A stretch of 64,000 nucleotides of DNA from Mesorhizobium sp. (GTDB taxonomy: Bacteria > Pseudomonadota > Alphaproteobacteria > Rhizobiales > Rhizobiaceae): assembly GCA_004020645.1 (NCBI GenBank), contig SAQL01000004.1, positions 186,001 through 250,000 on the forward strand, given 5' to 3'. Positions 49,787-61,099 of the stretch are shown here, one piece after another. How positions within the stretch are numbered: the stretch's first letter is position 1; every line of letters starts with the position of its first letter. The position numbers and the translations under genes are program-made. Below the pieces are notes generated by a model. That model ran no database searches and was not told the DNA's origin. It saw only the letters and a list, made by a program, of their open reading frames with translations.

Positions 49787-50491
49787 ATGTCAGGCTCGCT
49801 GCTCATCACCTTCGACAAGGTCTGGAAAAGCTATGGCCACGGCGAGGCCACCGTCCATGCGCTGGCCGGCGTCGACCTTGCCATCCGCCGCGGCGAATTC
49901 GTCGCCATCATGGGCCCGTCCGGCTCGGGCAAGTCGACGGCGATGAACATCATCGGCTGCCTCGACACGCCGACGGCCGGAACCTACAGCTTCATGGGCA
50001 TCGACGCCGGTCGTCTCGACCGCAACCGCCGCGCCATGCTGCGCAATCTCTATGTCGGCTTCGTCTTCCAGGGCTACAATCTCCTGCCGCGCACCACGGC
50101 GGTGGAGAATGTCGAACTGCCGCTGATCTATCGCGGCGTCGCCGCCCGCGAGCGTCATGACCTCGCCATGAAAGCGCTGGCCGAGGTCGGCCTTGTCGGC
50201 CGCGAGCATCACACGCCGGCAGAACTCTCCGGCGGCCAGCAGCAGCGCGTGGCGATCGCACGCGCCATCGTCACCAGGCCGACACTGCTCGTCGCCGACG
50301 AGCCGACCGGCAATCTCGACACCGCACGCACGCACGAGATCATGGAACTCCTGACGCGGCTGAACACCGAGCTTGGCCTCACCATCGCCATGGTCACCCA
50401 CGAGGCCGACGTCGCCGGCTACGCCGAGCGCACAATTCGCTTCCTCGACGGCTACGTCGCCTCCGACGCCATGAACCTTGAGGTGGTGTAA
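49787..50491 (+). CDS. MacB-type ABC transporter ATP-binding protein
   Basis: 234 residues. Walker A GPSGSGKST, Q-loop VFQGYNLLP, signature [14 protein letters not shown] and Walker [13 protein letters not shown] are all intact. ATG is 5 bp after the MFP gene. The ATPase and permease are separate genes here, whereas E. coli MacB is a fusion. Confidence 0.93.
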   Translation: MSGSLLITFDKVWKSYGHGEATVHALAGVDLAIRRGEFVAIMGPSGSGKSTAMNIIGCLDTPTAGTYSFMGIDAGRLDRNRRAMLRNLYVGFVFQGYNLLPRTTAVENVELPLIYRGVAARERHDLAMKALAEVGLVGREHHTPAELSGGQQQRVAIARAIVTRPTLLVADEPTGNLDTARTHEIMELLTRLNTELGLTIAMVTHEADVAGYAERTIRFLDGYVASDAMNLEVV

Positions 50492-50493
50492 CC

Positions 50494-51711
<1,218 letters not shown>

Positions 51712-51835
51712 CGCGGCGGAGCGTGCGCCGCCTTCAGACGTCCCCGATTTTTTTGACGCTGCCCTCACCCCTGCCCTCTGTCGCGAAACAATCCGCGGTG
51801 ATAGCAATCGCCTGGGGATAAGGGGGAATAGTGGG

Positions 51836-52072
51836 ATGAGCAAGAAAGAGCGCGTGGTTTTGGTGACGGTGATCATCGAGGCCGCATTGGCGGGCCTTTG
51901 GTGGTACTTGGCCAGCATGGCCAATCCCGATCATGTCACCGCCGATTTCCAGCAGGTTGTCCGTCAGACGATGGGAACGGCGATGGGTGCGCTGCTGGCT
52001 ATCGGCGTTATGCTGTTCTTCGTCGCCGCGCGCAACGATCGCAAAACCATCGAAGACAAAATGCGTCGTTAG
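51836..52072 (+). CDS. Small two-helix membrane protein
   Basis: 78 residues. Helix one is VVLVTVIIEAALAGLWWYLA and helix two is AMGALLAIGVMLFFVAA; the ends are basic. A purine-rich ribosome site (GGGGGAATAGTGGG) precedes ATG 51836. No known family was recognised. It follows the ABC cassette by 124 bp and may be a separate unit. Confidence 0.6.
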   Translation: MSKKERVVLVTVIIEAALAGLWWYLASMANPDHVTADFQQVVRQTMGTAMGALLAIGVMLFFVAARNDRKTIEDKMRR

Positions 52073-52170
52073 AGCGACGTGCGTCCACTTGGACGCACAA
52101 GGCACGTTCTAACACTTTGAATCTGCCCATCGCGCTTTCCGAAAATCGATTCCGATTTTTGGGCCGATGC
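52070..52170. repeat. Rhizobial palindromic repeat pair
   Basis: Two stems: TAGAGCG...GTGCGTCC with GGACGCAC...CGTTCTA (52070-52111), and CCGAAAATCGATTCCGATTTTTGG (52139-52162). The repeat fills the gap between the small membrane gene and the convergent NUDIX gene and overlaps the former's stop codon. Confidence 0.75.
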
Positions 52171-52171
52171 G

Positions 52172-52888
52172 TTAGTCCTTGTCGGCAAAATGCCACTCGA
52201 TCAGTGGCTGCATGTGCGGCATCAGCCCGTCCGGCAGGTCGTCGGCATTGCGGATGATGACAGGCCCGTCGATTTCCGGCTCTGCCTCGGCGGCGACAAA
52301 GGCACTGATGCGCTGCGCGACCTCGTCGGCGGATGCCGTCTCGCGATAGCGGCGAAAGATCACCGTGCCGGTTGCCGTCGACAGGGCATAGTAGCGCCTG
52401 CCGCGTGTCGCGCCGGCAAGGTCGAGGCCGGTTTCTTCCCGCACCTCGCGGATCATGTTGAAGTCGACATCGACAAGGCCGTTGCGGAAATCGGTCGGCT
52501 CGAACGAGCCGGCGGCGAAGTAGACGCGGCCGGCATTGACCGTGTGCCGCGCCATGCGGATCGCCACCAGCGCATTGTCGCCGGCGACCAGCATGGCATG
52601 GGCATAGGCGTGCTCGGCCCCAGCCACATGGCGATTGCCGCGCCAAAGCATGAAGGTCGAGTAGCGCACCGCATGGCAGCGGCCGACTAGGCTGTTGTCG
52701 CGATAACTGAGCGCCGAAAGCAGCACCACGGTGCCGTCGAACAGCGCCGGGTTGGCCACGGTCTCACGCCGCCAATTCTCGGCGATCGCTTGCGCATTAT
52801 CGCGTTCGAACGGATGCGGGCCGGGGTCGAGCCTGACGTCGACGGCGTCGACCGGCAGGATGATGTTGCGCGGCAGGTCGAAGCTCAA
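52172..52888 (-). CDS. NUDIX hydrolase
   Basis: 238 residues. The NUDIX core REVREETGLDL is clear within the segment from GSFEPTDF to DLAGATRG, giving the Mg2+-binding helix. The substrate is not predictable; the long N-terminal extension suggests a sugar- or nucleotide-diphosphate substrate. It is 12 bp after the EEP gene on the same strand, likely co-transcribed. Confidence 0.85.
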   Translation of the reverse strand: MSFDLPRNIILPVDAVDVRLDPGPHPFERDNAQAIAENWRRETVANPALFDGTVVLLSALSYRDNSLVGRCHAVRYSTFMLWRGNRHVAGAEHAYAHAMLVAGDNALVAIRMARHTVNAGRVYFAAGSFEPTDFRNGLVDVDFNMIREVREETGLDLAGATRGRRYYALSTATGTVIFRRYRETASADEVAQRISAFVAAEAEPEIDGPVIIRNADDLPDGLMPHMQPLIEWHFADKD

Positions 52889-52900
52889 TGAAACCGATCC

Positions 52901-54013
52901 TCAGGCCATGTCCAGGGTGATCGCCACCGGACAATGATCCGACGCCTTCGGCCGGTCCCAGCCGGCACGCGGAAAGCGGTCCACCTCCTGGCCCGCCGGA
53001 AAGATCGTGCGCCAGGGCTGGCCGTTGCGGATGATATCGGGAACGGCGGTCGCATTCTTGGCTGCCAGTGCCTTCGACAACAGGATGTAGTCAAGCTGGC
53101 ACAGATGCCGCTCTTGCGGTCCGCGCGTATGGTATAAGGTCCAACGGTCCATCTCCGGGCGCCGCTCGACTGCATTCTCGCAAAAGCCGCCGGCGGTGAG
53201 CACGTTGAGGCAGGACTGGCTCTCATCGATCACCTCGAAGCGGTATCCGTCAAAGGCGTCGCCGGAGATCTTCACCCGCTGCCGATAGTCATTCATGTCG
53301 CCGCAGATCACCCAGTATTTGTCGGCGGCGTGATCCCCACCGAAACGCTCCTCGATGATCCGGCGCACCGCTTGCGCCTCGGCGATGCGCAGCGGCATTG
53401 TCGCCTGGCGCCCGTCGAGACCGTTGCGGGGCGAGCCCATCGACTTGAAGTGCACCAGATAGAGCGTCAGCGGCACGCCACCGACGGTCAGGTCGATTTC
53501 CAGGCAGTCGCGCCGGAAGATGCGCTGGTTGGCCTGGTGCCCAAGCGCTGCCAGTTCCGGCGTGTGCAGGCCGAACTGCTCGAACGTGACATAGGCGTGG
53601 CTTGTCATGCGCACGAATTCGATCGGCTGGCCCTGCGCGGTCTCGTTGCGCATCATCACGGCGACGTCGATGCCGCGCGAATCATTGCCGGCGGTGGTGT
53701 ATTTCTGGCGGTAGCCATGCCCGACCATCTTGAACAGATAGCCGTATTCGAAAGCCTTCAGCGCCTCGATATTGTCGACCTCCTGCATGCAGATGATGTC
53801 GGCGCGGGTGGCCGCGATGGCCAGTGCCGTCAGCTGGCGCGTATCGTCGGATAGCGCGATCGCCCGCGCCTGTTCCAGCATTTTGTACTCGGCCTCGCTC
53901 TGGATGTCGAAAAGCGCCAGTGTGCGATCTTCGTTGAGCTGGTTGCGGTATCCGGAGAAATCGAACCTGTTCATCAGGTTTTCGACATTGAAGGTGGCGA
54001 GGCGCAGCGACAT
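52901..54013 (-). CDS. Endonuclease/exonuclease/phosphatase (EEP) family protein
   Basis: About 370 residues from ATG 54013 (54034 also possible). The EEP motifs [21 protein letters not shown] and SDHCPVAI are in order, giving the Mg2+-dependent phosphodiesterase active site. No signal peptide, so it is cytoplasmic, perhaps a DNA repair nuclease. A GTTC-N7-GTTC site lies 53-88 bp upstream. Confidence 0.85.
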   Translation of the reverse strand: MSLRLATFNVENLMNRFDFSGYRNQLNEDRTLALFDIQSEAEYKMLEQARAIALSDDTRQLTALAIAATRADIICMQEVDNIEALKAFEYGYLFKMVGHGYRQKYTTAGNDSRGIDVAVMMRNETAQGQPIEFVRMTSHAYVTFEQFGLHTPELAALGHQANQRIFRRDCLEIDLTVGGVPLTLYLVHFKSMGSPRNGLDGRQATMPLRIAEAQAVRRIIEERFGGDHAADKYWVICGDMNDYRQRVKISGDAFDGYRFEVIDESQSCLNVLTAGGFCENAVERRPEMDRWTLYHTRGPQERHLCQLDYILLSKALAAKNATAVPDIIRNGQPWRTIFPAGQEVDRFPRAGWDRPKASDHCPVAITLDMA

Positions 54014-54086
54014 GGCGGTGACCTTTGCCCACATGCGCGCTCGAAAACAAGGCCTGCCCTGCCCGTCATGGTTGACGAAACCTTTT

Positions 54087-54101
54087 GTTCATCTTCCGTT
54101 C
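54087..54101. promoter_or_regulatory. Possible LexA box between EEP and BA14K genes
   Basis: GTTCATCTTCCGTTC fits GTTC-N7-GTTC. It lies in the divergent promoter region of the EEP gene and the BA14K gene. A single such match is expected by chance about once or twice in 64 kb, so confidence is limited. Confidence 0.4.
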
Positions 54102-54172
54102 AGACGCAAAATTCCACTATGGGGTTCTTCCTCGGAGTGGTGGACGTGGGGCCTGTTTCTTCGGAGAGTGCA

Positions 54173-54745
54173 ATGAAATCGCTCCTGTATTCCTCAGTCA
54201 GATCCGGGGTGATAACCCTGGGTCTTTTGGCGGGTATGGCGGCTCCGTCACTGGCTGGCCCGATCATCCAACCGGACCTGCCGGTGCCGGCCAATGCCAT
54301 TGCGCCTGAGTTTGTGCCGGTCCGCGAGAGTTGGGCCGGGGGCAACGACAGGCAATTGGACGAGTGGCGTTGGCGCCGGCATGGCGATGCCTTCAAATGG
54401 CGCGGTCGTCACGACGACTTCAGATGGCGCGGCCGCCACGAAGCCCGGAAATGGCATCACGACGACGGCTGGCGGTGGCGGCGACGCCATCATCGTCGTC
54501 ATTTCAATGATTCCGCGATCTTTTTCGGCCTGGGCCTAGGGTTGCCGGCATACCATTATTACAACAACTACAACTACTACGACTACTATGTGCCGCCGGC
54601 ACCGCGCCGCTATTACCGCACGCAAAGGCTTTCAAGCGCCCATGTCCAATGGTGCTATGATCGCTACCGGTCGTATCGCGCCTGGGATAACACGTTCCAG
54701 CCTCATTACGGCCCGCGCAGGCAGTGCATTTCGCCCTATAGTTGA
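54173..54745 (+). CDS. BA14K-family secreted protein
   Basis: 190 residues. A signal peptide ([16 protein letters not shown]) is followed by repeated Trp/Arg units ([26 protein letters not shown]), a Tyr/Asn-rich stretch ([12 protein letters not shown]), and the C-terminal BA14K motif [18 protein letters not shown] with a second Cys in RRQCISPYS. The family includes the Brucella 14-kDa immunoreactive protein and is common in Rhizobiales. A terminator follows. Confidence 0.85.
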   Translation: MKSLLYSSVRSGVITLGLLAGMAAPSLAGPIIQPDLPVPANAIAPEFVPVRESWAGGNDRQLDEWRWRRHGDAFKWRGRHDDFRWRGRHEARKWHHDDGWRWRRRHHRRHFNDSAIFFGLGLGLPAYHYYNNYNYYDYYVPPAPRRYYRTQRLSSAHVQWCYDRYRSYRAWDNTFQPHYGPRRQCISPYS

Positions 54746-54769
54746 GTAGCACCGCCTGACGAATGTCTG

Positions 54770-54797
54770 TGGCGCCGCGCATTGCGGCGCCATTTTT
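54770..54797 (+). terminator. Rho-independent terminator of the BA14K gene
   Basis: TGGCGCCGC pairs with GCGGCGCCA around a 5-nt loop, followed by TTTTT. Confidence 0.9.
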
Positions 54798-54923
54798 GTC
54801 TCTGACCTTTTCTCTGGGCCGCTGAGTTCGCGCACAACGATCGAAGCTAACGCTATGTTTATCAGGCAGACTTATAGAACGTGCTGATCGTACCGCTCCC
54901 TAAGCGATCGCCGGGATTGTGTG

Positions 54924-55208
54924 ATGGCCGAGAACGAACACCGAGAAACGCACAGGCAGCGCGTCTTTAAGGGCGCGACGATCCTGACCGGCATTACCAA
55001 TTCCGAGGTCACATGCACGGTGCGCAACATGCATGACGGCGGCGCCGAACTGAAGGTCTCGATCGACGCACGGGTGCCCGACCAATTCCTGCTCTACGTG
55101 CCGACCGACGGCATCGCGTACAAAGCAGTGGTGCGCTGGCGCCGCGAGAACCGCATCGGCATCATGTTCACCGGTACGGAGCCAAAGCCCCACTGGCACT
55201 ACGGCTAA
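54924..55208 (+). CDS. PilZ-domain protein
   Basis: 94 residues, single PilZ domain. The c-di-GMP RxxxR motif appears as RETHRQR near the N-terminus and the second motif as NMHDGGAEL (D/NxSxxG-like). It probably binds c-di-GMP and modulates a partner. ATG 54924 or GTG 54921. Confidence 0.8.
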   Translation: MAENEHRETHRQRVFKGATILTGITNSEVTCTVRNMHDGGAELKVSIDARVPDQFLLYVPTDGIAYKAVVRWRRENRIGIMFTGTEPKPHWHYG

Positions 55209-55507
55209 ATCCCCTGAACGGCGCCCTCTAAGCAGTCGACGAAGTGAAAGCCTGACGCTTGGTACCCGACGCGTAGGGCAACTCAGGGTAGAATGCCACC
55301 GTTCGACTCGCCCTTCAGAACAAGATATGAGCGCCATCTCCGGACACCCGCGAACACCGCCACGAAGGTCCGACTCGACCGGGAGCGGAAGCTCAGGCGA
55401 ACTTTGGAGCACTGTTATAGTTCGAGATGGCTTGTTGAATCTCCAACATCCTCCTGACCTGGACGAGCAACTACCAGCAGCGGGCGGATTGCCCTTTGAG
55501 CCCTAGC
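55209..55507. other. Gap downstream of PilZ gene
   Basis: 299 bases with no supported gene, RNA or terminator. Confidence 0.5.
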
Positions 55508-56069
55508 TCAGAGCGTCTTGCTCATAATCAGGATCGGCACCGGAGCGCCGCCACGGTCGTCGAAGAATTTCTCGACGGGGTGATAGCCGCAGGCTCGATA
55601 CAGCGGCTCACCTGCCATGGTTGCTGCCAGTTCGACACGAGTAAAGCCTTCGGTCATGGCTGCATTTTCACAAAGCGAAAGGATCAGACGACCGACACCG
55701 CGTCGGACAAAGGCTGGATGGGTATACATGGCTCTGACACGCGCTGCGTCCTTGGCGGGGTCAAGCAACGCCGCGTTACGCCCGGGCGACTGATCCCCAC
55801 CACATCGTCGCGCGCCGGCTCCAGCCCCCGCAACCTGCCAGGACGCCATCGTGCTCCACGACGAAATAGGTGCCGTCGTCGACAAGCTGCGTGTCCAGCC
55901 CCATAATTGAACGGCTGGATCGGATCTGGGCGTCGTCAAGAAAGGGCTTTTGGAGTTCGGCGATCGCCGCATCCATAAGCACGGTGATGGCCGCGAGATC
56001 CTCGCGTCGCGCGATCCGGTGCCGCAAGTCTCCGTTGGCCATGTCAAGGCGGCCCCGCCAACCGTTCAT
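55508..56069 (-). pseudogene. Frameshifted GNAT acetyltransferase
   Basis: The N-terminal half (ATG 56069, through VEHDGVLAGCGGWSRRATM) and the C-terminal half (CGGDQSPGRNAALLDP, AAMTEGFTRVELAAT, ending in ILIMSKTL) lie in different frames. The acetyl-CoA loop FVRRGVGRLIL is in the second half. The switch is needed near 55798-55803 and equals a +1 or -2 change. The start overlaps the cyclase stop by ATGA. Either a true pseudogene or a sequencing error. Confidence 0.8.
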
Positions 56070-57802
56070 TCTGGCAGCCCGGCCATGCGATAGCCCTCCA
56101 CAAAATGCCGCCGCACGTTTTCATCGCGGAAAGGTTGCGAGGCGGACCAATGCCGGATTGTGAAATTCGGATTGCTCATCATGAACATCTGTGCCTCCCG
56201 GCGCGCCTCCTCAAGACGCCCGAGTTGTGCCAGGCTCGCCGCAAGGATGCGGCGCGATGTTGTGCGATAGGTTTCGGGCCTGCGAAGTGTCTGGACCGCG
56301 GACTCGTAGTCGCGAAGTGCATATTGGGCCTGCCCCAACATCCAGTAATACCAACCGGGTGGGTGCGGATTGAGCCGGAGCGCCTTGCGTACATGTTCGA
56401 GGGCATCGGCCGGTTGGCCCTTTAGCGTAATCAGATCCGAGCGCATGGCCCATGCGTCTGCATGGTTGGGATCCAGTTTCACGGTAGCGTTGAACTCAGC
56501 ATCCGATTCCGCCCAGCGACGTTCATGTCCGAGGATGATGCCCAATACCCAGTGGTTCCCGGCATCGTTAGGATCGAGCGTCACGGCCTGTTGTGCTTCC
56601 GCCAACGCTCTTGCCCGATTGGGATCCATCGGCTCGTCCCAGAACTCCCAGCCCAACCAAAGGTTCAGCGCCAACAAGCGGTGCGCCTCGGCATATTCCG
56701 GATCAAGTGCGATCGCCGCTTCCAGCAGGAAAATGGCCTCTTTCGCGGCGAGTGCCGTTTGCAAGCCCAATGCCCGCGCACGTACACAGAGGTCATAAGC
56801 CTCCAGGTTAGCAGGTCTGTTGCGCGCTGGTTGGGTCGTCAAACGGCCGGCTAAGGCCTCGACGATCTTGCCCGTCACCTCGTCCTGGACGGCGAAAATA
56901 TCCTCCAAGCTGCGGTCGAACCGTTCGGCCCACAGGTGATCCCCTCCGATTGAGTCGATCAATTGGGCGTTGATGCGAACTCGTCCCGCGGCCCGCCGGG
57001 CGCTACCCTCCAGGAGATAGCGCACACCGAGCTCGCGAGCGATGCGGCGCACGTCCACATGCCTGCCTTTGTAAGCAAAGACAGAGTTGCTGGCGATGAC
57101 AAACAATCCGCTGGTTCTCGATAGGTCCGTGATCAGGTCTTCGGTCAGGCCATCGACAAACGCCTCTTGTTCCGGGTCGTTGCTCATGTTTGTGAACGGA
57201 AGGACGGCGATGGAAGGCTTGGCGGGCAATGTCAGTGGGGCCTTCTCCGCCGGGCCATGATGCTCCGGAATGCTCGATGGATCGATGCGATAAACGGCCA
57301 CCGGCTCGGCTATGTTCTTGATCGCTTGCGGGCCAAGTTCGTCGAAGCTGAAATCGAGCTTGCGCTTAACCTGGTCGTAGACGCTGCCAGAGATGCAGAT
57401 GTCTCCCGGCCCGGCCATTGCCTGAAGCCGCACGGCGACAATCACGCCATCACCGAAAAGGTCGCCGCCTTCGACAACGACATCACCCAGATTAATCCCG
57501 ATGCGTAGGACAATGTGACGGTCGTCAGCGCGACCTTGGTTCGCGGCGATCATCCCCTTCTGGAATTCGACTGCGCAAGTCACGGCGTTCACCGCACTGG
57601 CGAACTCGACCAGAACGCCGTCACCCATCACCTTCACGATACGGCCATGATGCTCGCGGACGAGTGGCTCCAGAATCCCCCTGCGCCGCTCCTTTAAAGT
57701 GGCCAGGGTGCCCTGCTCGTCCAGTTCCATTAGCCGACTGTAGCCAACCACATCGGCAGCCATTATGGCTGCAAGACGGCGTTGGGCGCGTTCTTCGGCC
57801 AT
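56066..57802 (-). CDS. Class III adenylate cyclase fused to TolB-like and TPR regions
   Basis: 578 residues from ATG 57802. Residues 1-170 form a cyclase domain with metal aspartate D17 in AADVVGYS and MGDGVLVEF, and RIGINLGDVVVEGGDLFGDG. A TolB-like segment (AVLPFTNMSNDPEQEAFVDG, then TEDLITDLSRTSGLFVIASNS) follows, then TPR-like helices to the end. This architecture is very common in rhizobia. It likely makes cAMP in response to an unknown signal. No membrane segment. Confidence 0.9.
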   Translation of the reverse strand: MAEERAQRRLAAIMAADVVGYSRLMELDEQGTLATLKERRRGILEPLVREHHGRIVKVMGDGVLVEFASAVNAVTCAVEFQKGMIAANQGRADDRHIVLRIGINLGDVVVEGGDLFGDGVIVAVRLQAMAGPGDICISGSVYDQVKRKLDFSFDELGPQAIKNIAEPVAVYRIDPSSIPEHHGPAEKAPLTLPAKPSIAVLPFTNMSNDPEQEAFVDGLTEDLITDLSRTSGLFVIASNSVFAYKGRHVDVRRIARELGVRYLLEGSARRAAGRVRINAQLIDSIGGDHLWAERFDRSLEDIFAVQDEVTGKIVEALAGRLTTQPARNRPANLEAYDLCVRARALGLQTALAAKEAIFLLEAAIALDPEYAEAHRLLALNLWLGWEFWDEPMDPNRARALAEAQQAVTLDPNDAGNHWVLGIILGHERRWAESDAEFNATVKLDPNHADAWAMRSDLITLKGQPADALEHVRKALRLNPHPPGWYYWMLGQAQYALRDYESAVQTLRRPETYRTTSRRILAASLAQLGRLEEARREAQMFMMSNPNFTIRHWSASQPFRDENVRRHFVEGYRMAGLPE

Positions 57803-58064
57803 TTTGCATTTGCTTTCATAGAAAGCAGGGCATCGGATTGTATTGACGCCCATTTCAAAAGTCTATCGGACTGGACTTCGAAACTGTTTGCCAGCATCTA
57901 AATTGGGTGAGCCAATGGCCGATTTTCCCACCCGATTTGGTCGTTCATCGGCCCCAATTAGAACGTCACAGAAGGGTCATGGGCGCGAGTCGATTATGCG
58001 CAAATGAATTTCCGCAATGGTGAAGTTCGTACAGTCCACCGGTACCACGTGTCAGACTTCACTC

Positions 58065-58376
58065 CTAAAATACCCCGACGAGCAGTGCGGCCCCATTCTC
58101 CTGCACGCTGTAGCGGGTACTGCGGAACATTTTCCCGCCGGCCTTGTACACGAAGGTGATCGCCGGGAAACTTCGCGTCTCGGTTGAACCTCTGCGTTGC
58201 GAGCCGGATCCCGGACTGGTCACCTCGCGGGCTTCCGCTCGTGACGAGAGGATCTTTCCGGGTGCCGGAAGCCAGCGGCTGACCGCCCTTACCTCTCGCC
58301 ATTTCAACAGCGTAGCAACGGTCAGCATGCCGGCGACCACGCAGGCGAACCCGACCAACAGAAGTGTGAGTTCCAA
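58065..58376 (-). CDS. Short DUF3592-like membrane protein, possibly truncated
   Basis: About 103 residues from a TTG with GAGGGGG upstream, or longer from 58412. One helix at the N-terminus (LTLLLVGFACVVAGMLTVATLL), then WLPAPGKILSSR and FPAITFVYKAGGKMFRSTRYSV as in DUF3592. The usual C-terminal part with the second helix is missing after VGVF, so the gene seems truncated. Confidence 0.55.
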   Translation of the reverse strand: MELTLLLVGFACVVAGMLTVATLLKWREVRAVSRWLPAPGKILSSRAEAREVTSPGSGSQRRGSTETRSFPAITFVYKAGGKMFRSTRYSVQENGAALLVGVF

Positions 58377-58482
58377 ATCTGCCCCCTCGGCAACGCATGC
58401 CTGCGCATGCATACCACGACGGCGAGAATACCGGCGTCTGTTCAAAGACCGGCGAGATCACACGGCCTTTGATTTAAAAAAA

Positions 58483-58502
58483 CCGGCGGAGCGCTCCGCC
58501 GG
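58483..58502 (-). terminator. Perfect palindrome with T-run, terminator for ilvC
   Basis: CCGGCGGAGCGCTCCGCCGG is a perfect 20-bp palindrome flanked by A-run on the left and TTTT on the right, so it works in both directions. On the minus strand it follows ilvC and its duplicated tail. Confidence 0.9.
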
Positions 58503-58534
58503 CTTTTCTCGGCATTGAAAAAATCGTGAATTAA

Positions 58535-58570
58535 TTCTTGGCCTTGTCAACCAGCTTGTTCTTAGAAATC
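58535..58570 (-). repeat. Duplicated 3' end of ilvC
   Basis: 36 bases match 58633-58668 with one change. They encode [12 protein letters not shown] and then a TAA stop in place of the TGA of the intact gene. A 62-bp spacer rich in GCGCGCC/GGACGCGC separates the copies. Confidence 0.9.
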
Positions 58571-58628
58571 TCAGCGCGCCCGCAGGGCGAAGCCCGAGGA
58601 CGCGCAAGCAAACGAACGTGGATTTCGA

Positions 58629-59672
<1,044 letters not shown>

Positions 59673-59674
59673 TC

Positions 59675-59725
59675 AGAGCATGATGCCGAAAAGTTTGAAG
59701 CGGTTTTCGGACGACATCATGCTCT
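59675..59725. repeat. Palindromic repeat upstream of ilvC
   Basis: Ends AGAGCATGAT and ATCATGCTCT with inner CCGAAAAG and GGTTTTCGG. It is related to the copy at 44180-44249. Confidence 0.85.
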
Positions 59726-59737
59726 ATCTCTTTGATT

Positions 59738-59789
59738 TAGAGCCGGATTCAGATTTCAGGTCGACTTGACCTTAAATCATCCGGCTCTA
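59738..59789. repeat. Large inverted repeat at the tetR 3' end
   Basis: TAGAGCCGGAT and ATCCGGCTCTA are perfect ends, with inner GATTT-AGGTC and GACCT-AAATC complements. The tetR stop codon (59749) lies within it. It probably acts as a hairpin between tetR and ilvC. Confidence 0.9.
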
Positions 59790-60456
59790 GGGGGCCTTGC
59801 GGCCCGGTTTTTGCTCCATAAAGAGCGAGAAACTGCTGCGTCGCCCGGACGGCATCGCCGCCGATCGCCGCATCAGTCAGTTCCAGCCGGTCGCCGAGCA
59901 GCAGGCGGATCTGCACGTCACGGGCGACCAGCCCGAAAAAGGTGCGGAATGCCGCTTCGGCATCCGAGAACTCGAGAAGCCCGGCCTGCCGGCCGGCCTC
60001 CAGCACCGGCTTCAGGCGCCGGGCCAGCGCGAAGCGGCCGTTCTCCAGCACGATGGCGCCAAGATCGTCGTTCCCGTCCTTGCGCCGGATTGGGCCAGCA
60101 CGGCCAATGGCGACGCGGTTCAGCGCGATCGAGGTGTCGCTCGAAATCACCTTGAGCCAGTCCGAAGCGAAGCGTGCGAGGCTCACCGTCAGCGAAGCAA
60201 GGGTAAGCCCCTTGCCGTCGACCGGCGGCACGCGCACCTTCGAGGCCTGCCATTGCACCGTTGCCGTCAACAGCCCGTCGCGATCGCCGAACCATTTGTA
60301 GAGCGTTTCCTTGGAACAGCTCGCCCGCCGCGCCACGGCGGTCATGGTCAACTGATCGCCCTCCTCGACCAGCAGGCGAAGTGCGGCGTCGAGCACGGCT
60401 TTCTGCCGCTCCGTCAGCGCTTCGCCAGTGTCGATGTCGACGCTTGCTTGCAACAA
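59749..60456 (-). CDS. TetR-family transcriptional regulator
   Basis: 235 residues from a TTG (AGGAAAAGAG upstream). The N-terminal helix-turn-helix reads MTAVARRASCSKETLYKWFGDRDGLL, typical of TetR. The C-terminal ligand domain is about 150 residues. It is divergent from the DUF1772 gene, with a 25-bp palindrome at 60495 between them, so it probably controls both. Confidence 0.88.
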   Translation of the reverse strand: MLQASVDIDTGEALTERQKAVLDAALRLLVEEGDQLTMTAVARRASCSKETLYKWFGDRDGLLTATVQWQASKVRVPPVDGKGLTLASLTVSLARFASDWLKVISSDTSIALNRVAIGRAGPIRRKDGNDDLGAIVLENGRFALARRLKPVLEAGRQAGLLEFSDAEAAFRTFFGLVARDVQIRLLLGDRLELTDAAIGGDAVRATQQFLALYGAKTGPQGPLEPDDLRSSRPEI

Positions 60457-60494
60457 ACTCTTTTCCTGCTCGATAACGGCGGCGTTCGCTCAAG

Positions 60495-60519
60495 GCCGTA
60501 CCGTACGTTACGGTTCGGC
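60495..60519. promoter_or_regulatory. TetR-type operator palindrome
   Basis: Arms GCCGTACCGTA and TACGGTTCGGC are complementary with one mismatch per arm, around a 3-bp centre. Located 39 bp upstream of the tetR start. Confidence 0.65.
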
Positions 60520-60636
60520 ACGTCTATGGCGTATTGTCCGAACCGGTGCAAGCCCTATCTCCGTTTTTGAGGCCTTCCAAACCGGAACGGCCTTTACTGA
60601 AACGGCCTTACAGGAACGGCGTGTCGCGGAGGGAAA

Positions 60637-61067
60637 ATGCTCGTCGGCCTGCTTGCATTGACCGTAACCGCCGCTTTCGCGGGCGCCGCCATCTATATCA
60701 GCGTCGCCGAGCAGCCGGCGCGGCTTCGTCTCGATGTGACAGGGCACTGCTGCAGGAATGGCAGCCTTCCTACAAGCGCGGCGCCGCCATGCAGGCGTCG
60801 ATCGCCGTGGTCGCCTGTGTTCTTGGTGTCACTGCCTGGTGGCAGACCGGCAGTCTCGCGCATCTGGTCGGGGCGGTGCTGATCATCCTGCCCTGGCCAT
60901 GGACGCTGATCGCAATGATGCCGACAAACCGACTGCTGGAGGCGATGGACGCGGCCGCCGTCAATTCGCAAGCCCGGGCGTTGATCGTCAAATGGGGCAA
61001 CCTGCATTTGGTTCGCGTCTTGCTTGGCGTGCTGGCAGCACTGGCATTCCTCTGGGGAAGTGTCTGA
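60637..61067 (+). pseudogene. Frameshifted DUF1772 membrane protein
   Basis: The first frame gives [20 protein letters not shown] and on to [11 protein letters not shown]. The rest ([20 protein letters not shown] to LAALAFLWGSV) is in the next frame. Deleting 2 bases or adding 1 near 60736-60740 (GATGTGACAGG) restores [10 protein letters not shown], as in DUF1772 relatives. All four expected helices are otherwise present. Confidence 0.8.
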
Positions 61068-61099
61068 CGTCGCGACGATCAGCGCCAAAGGCCACATCA

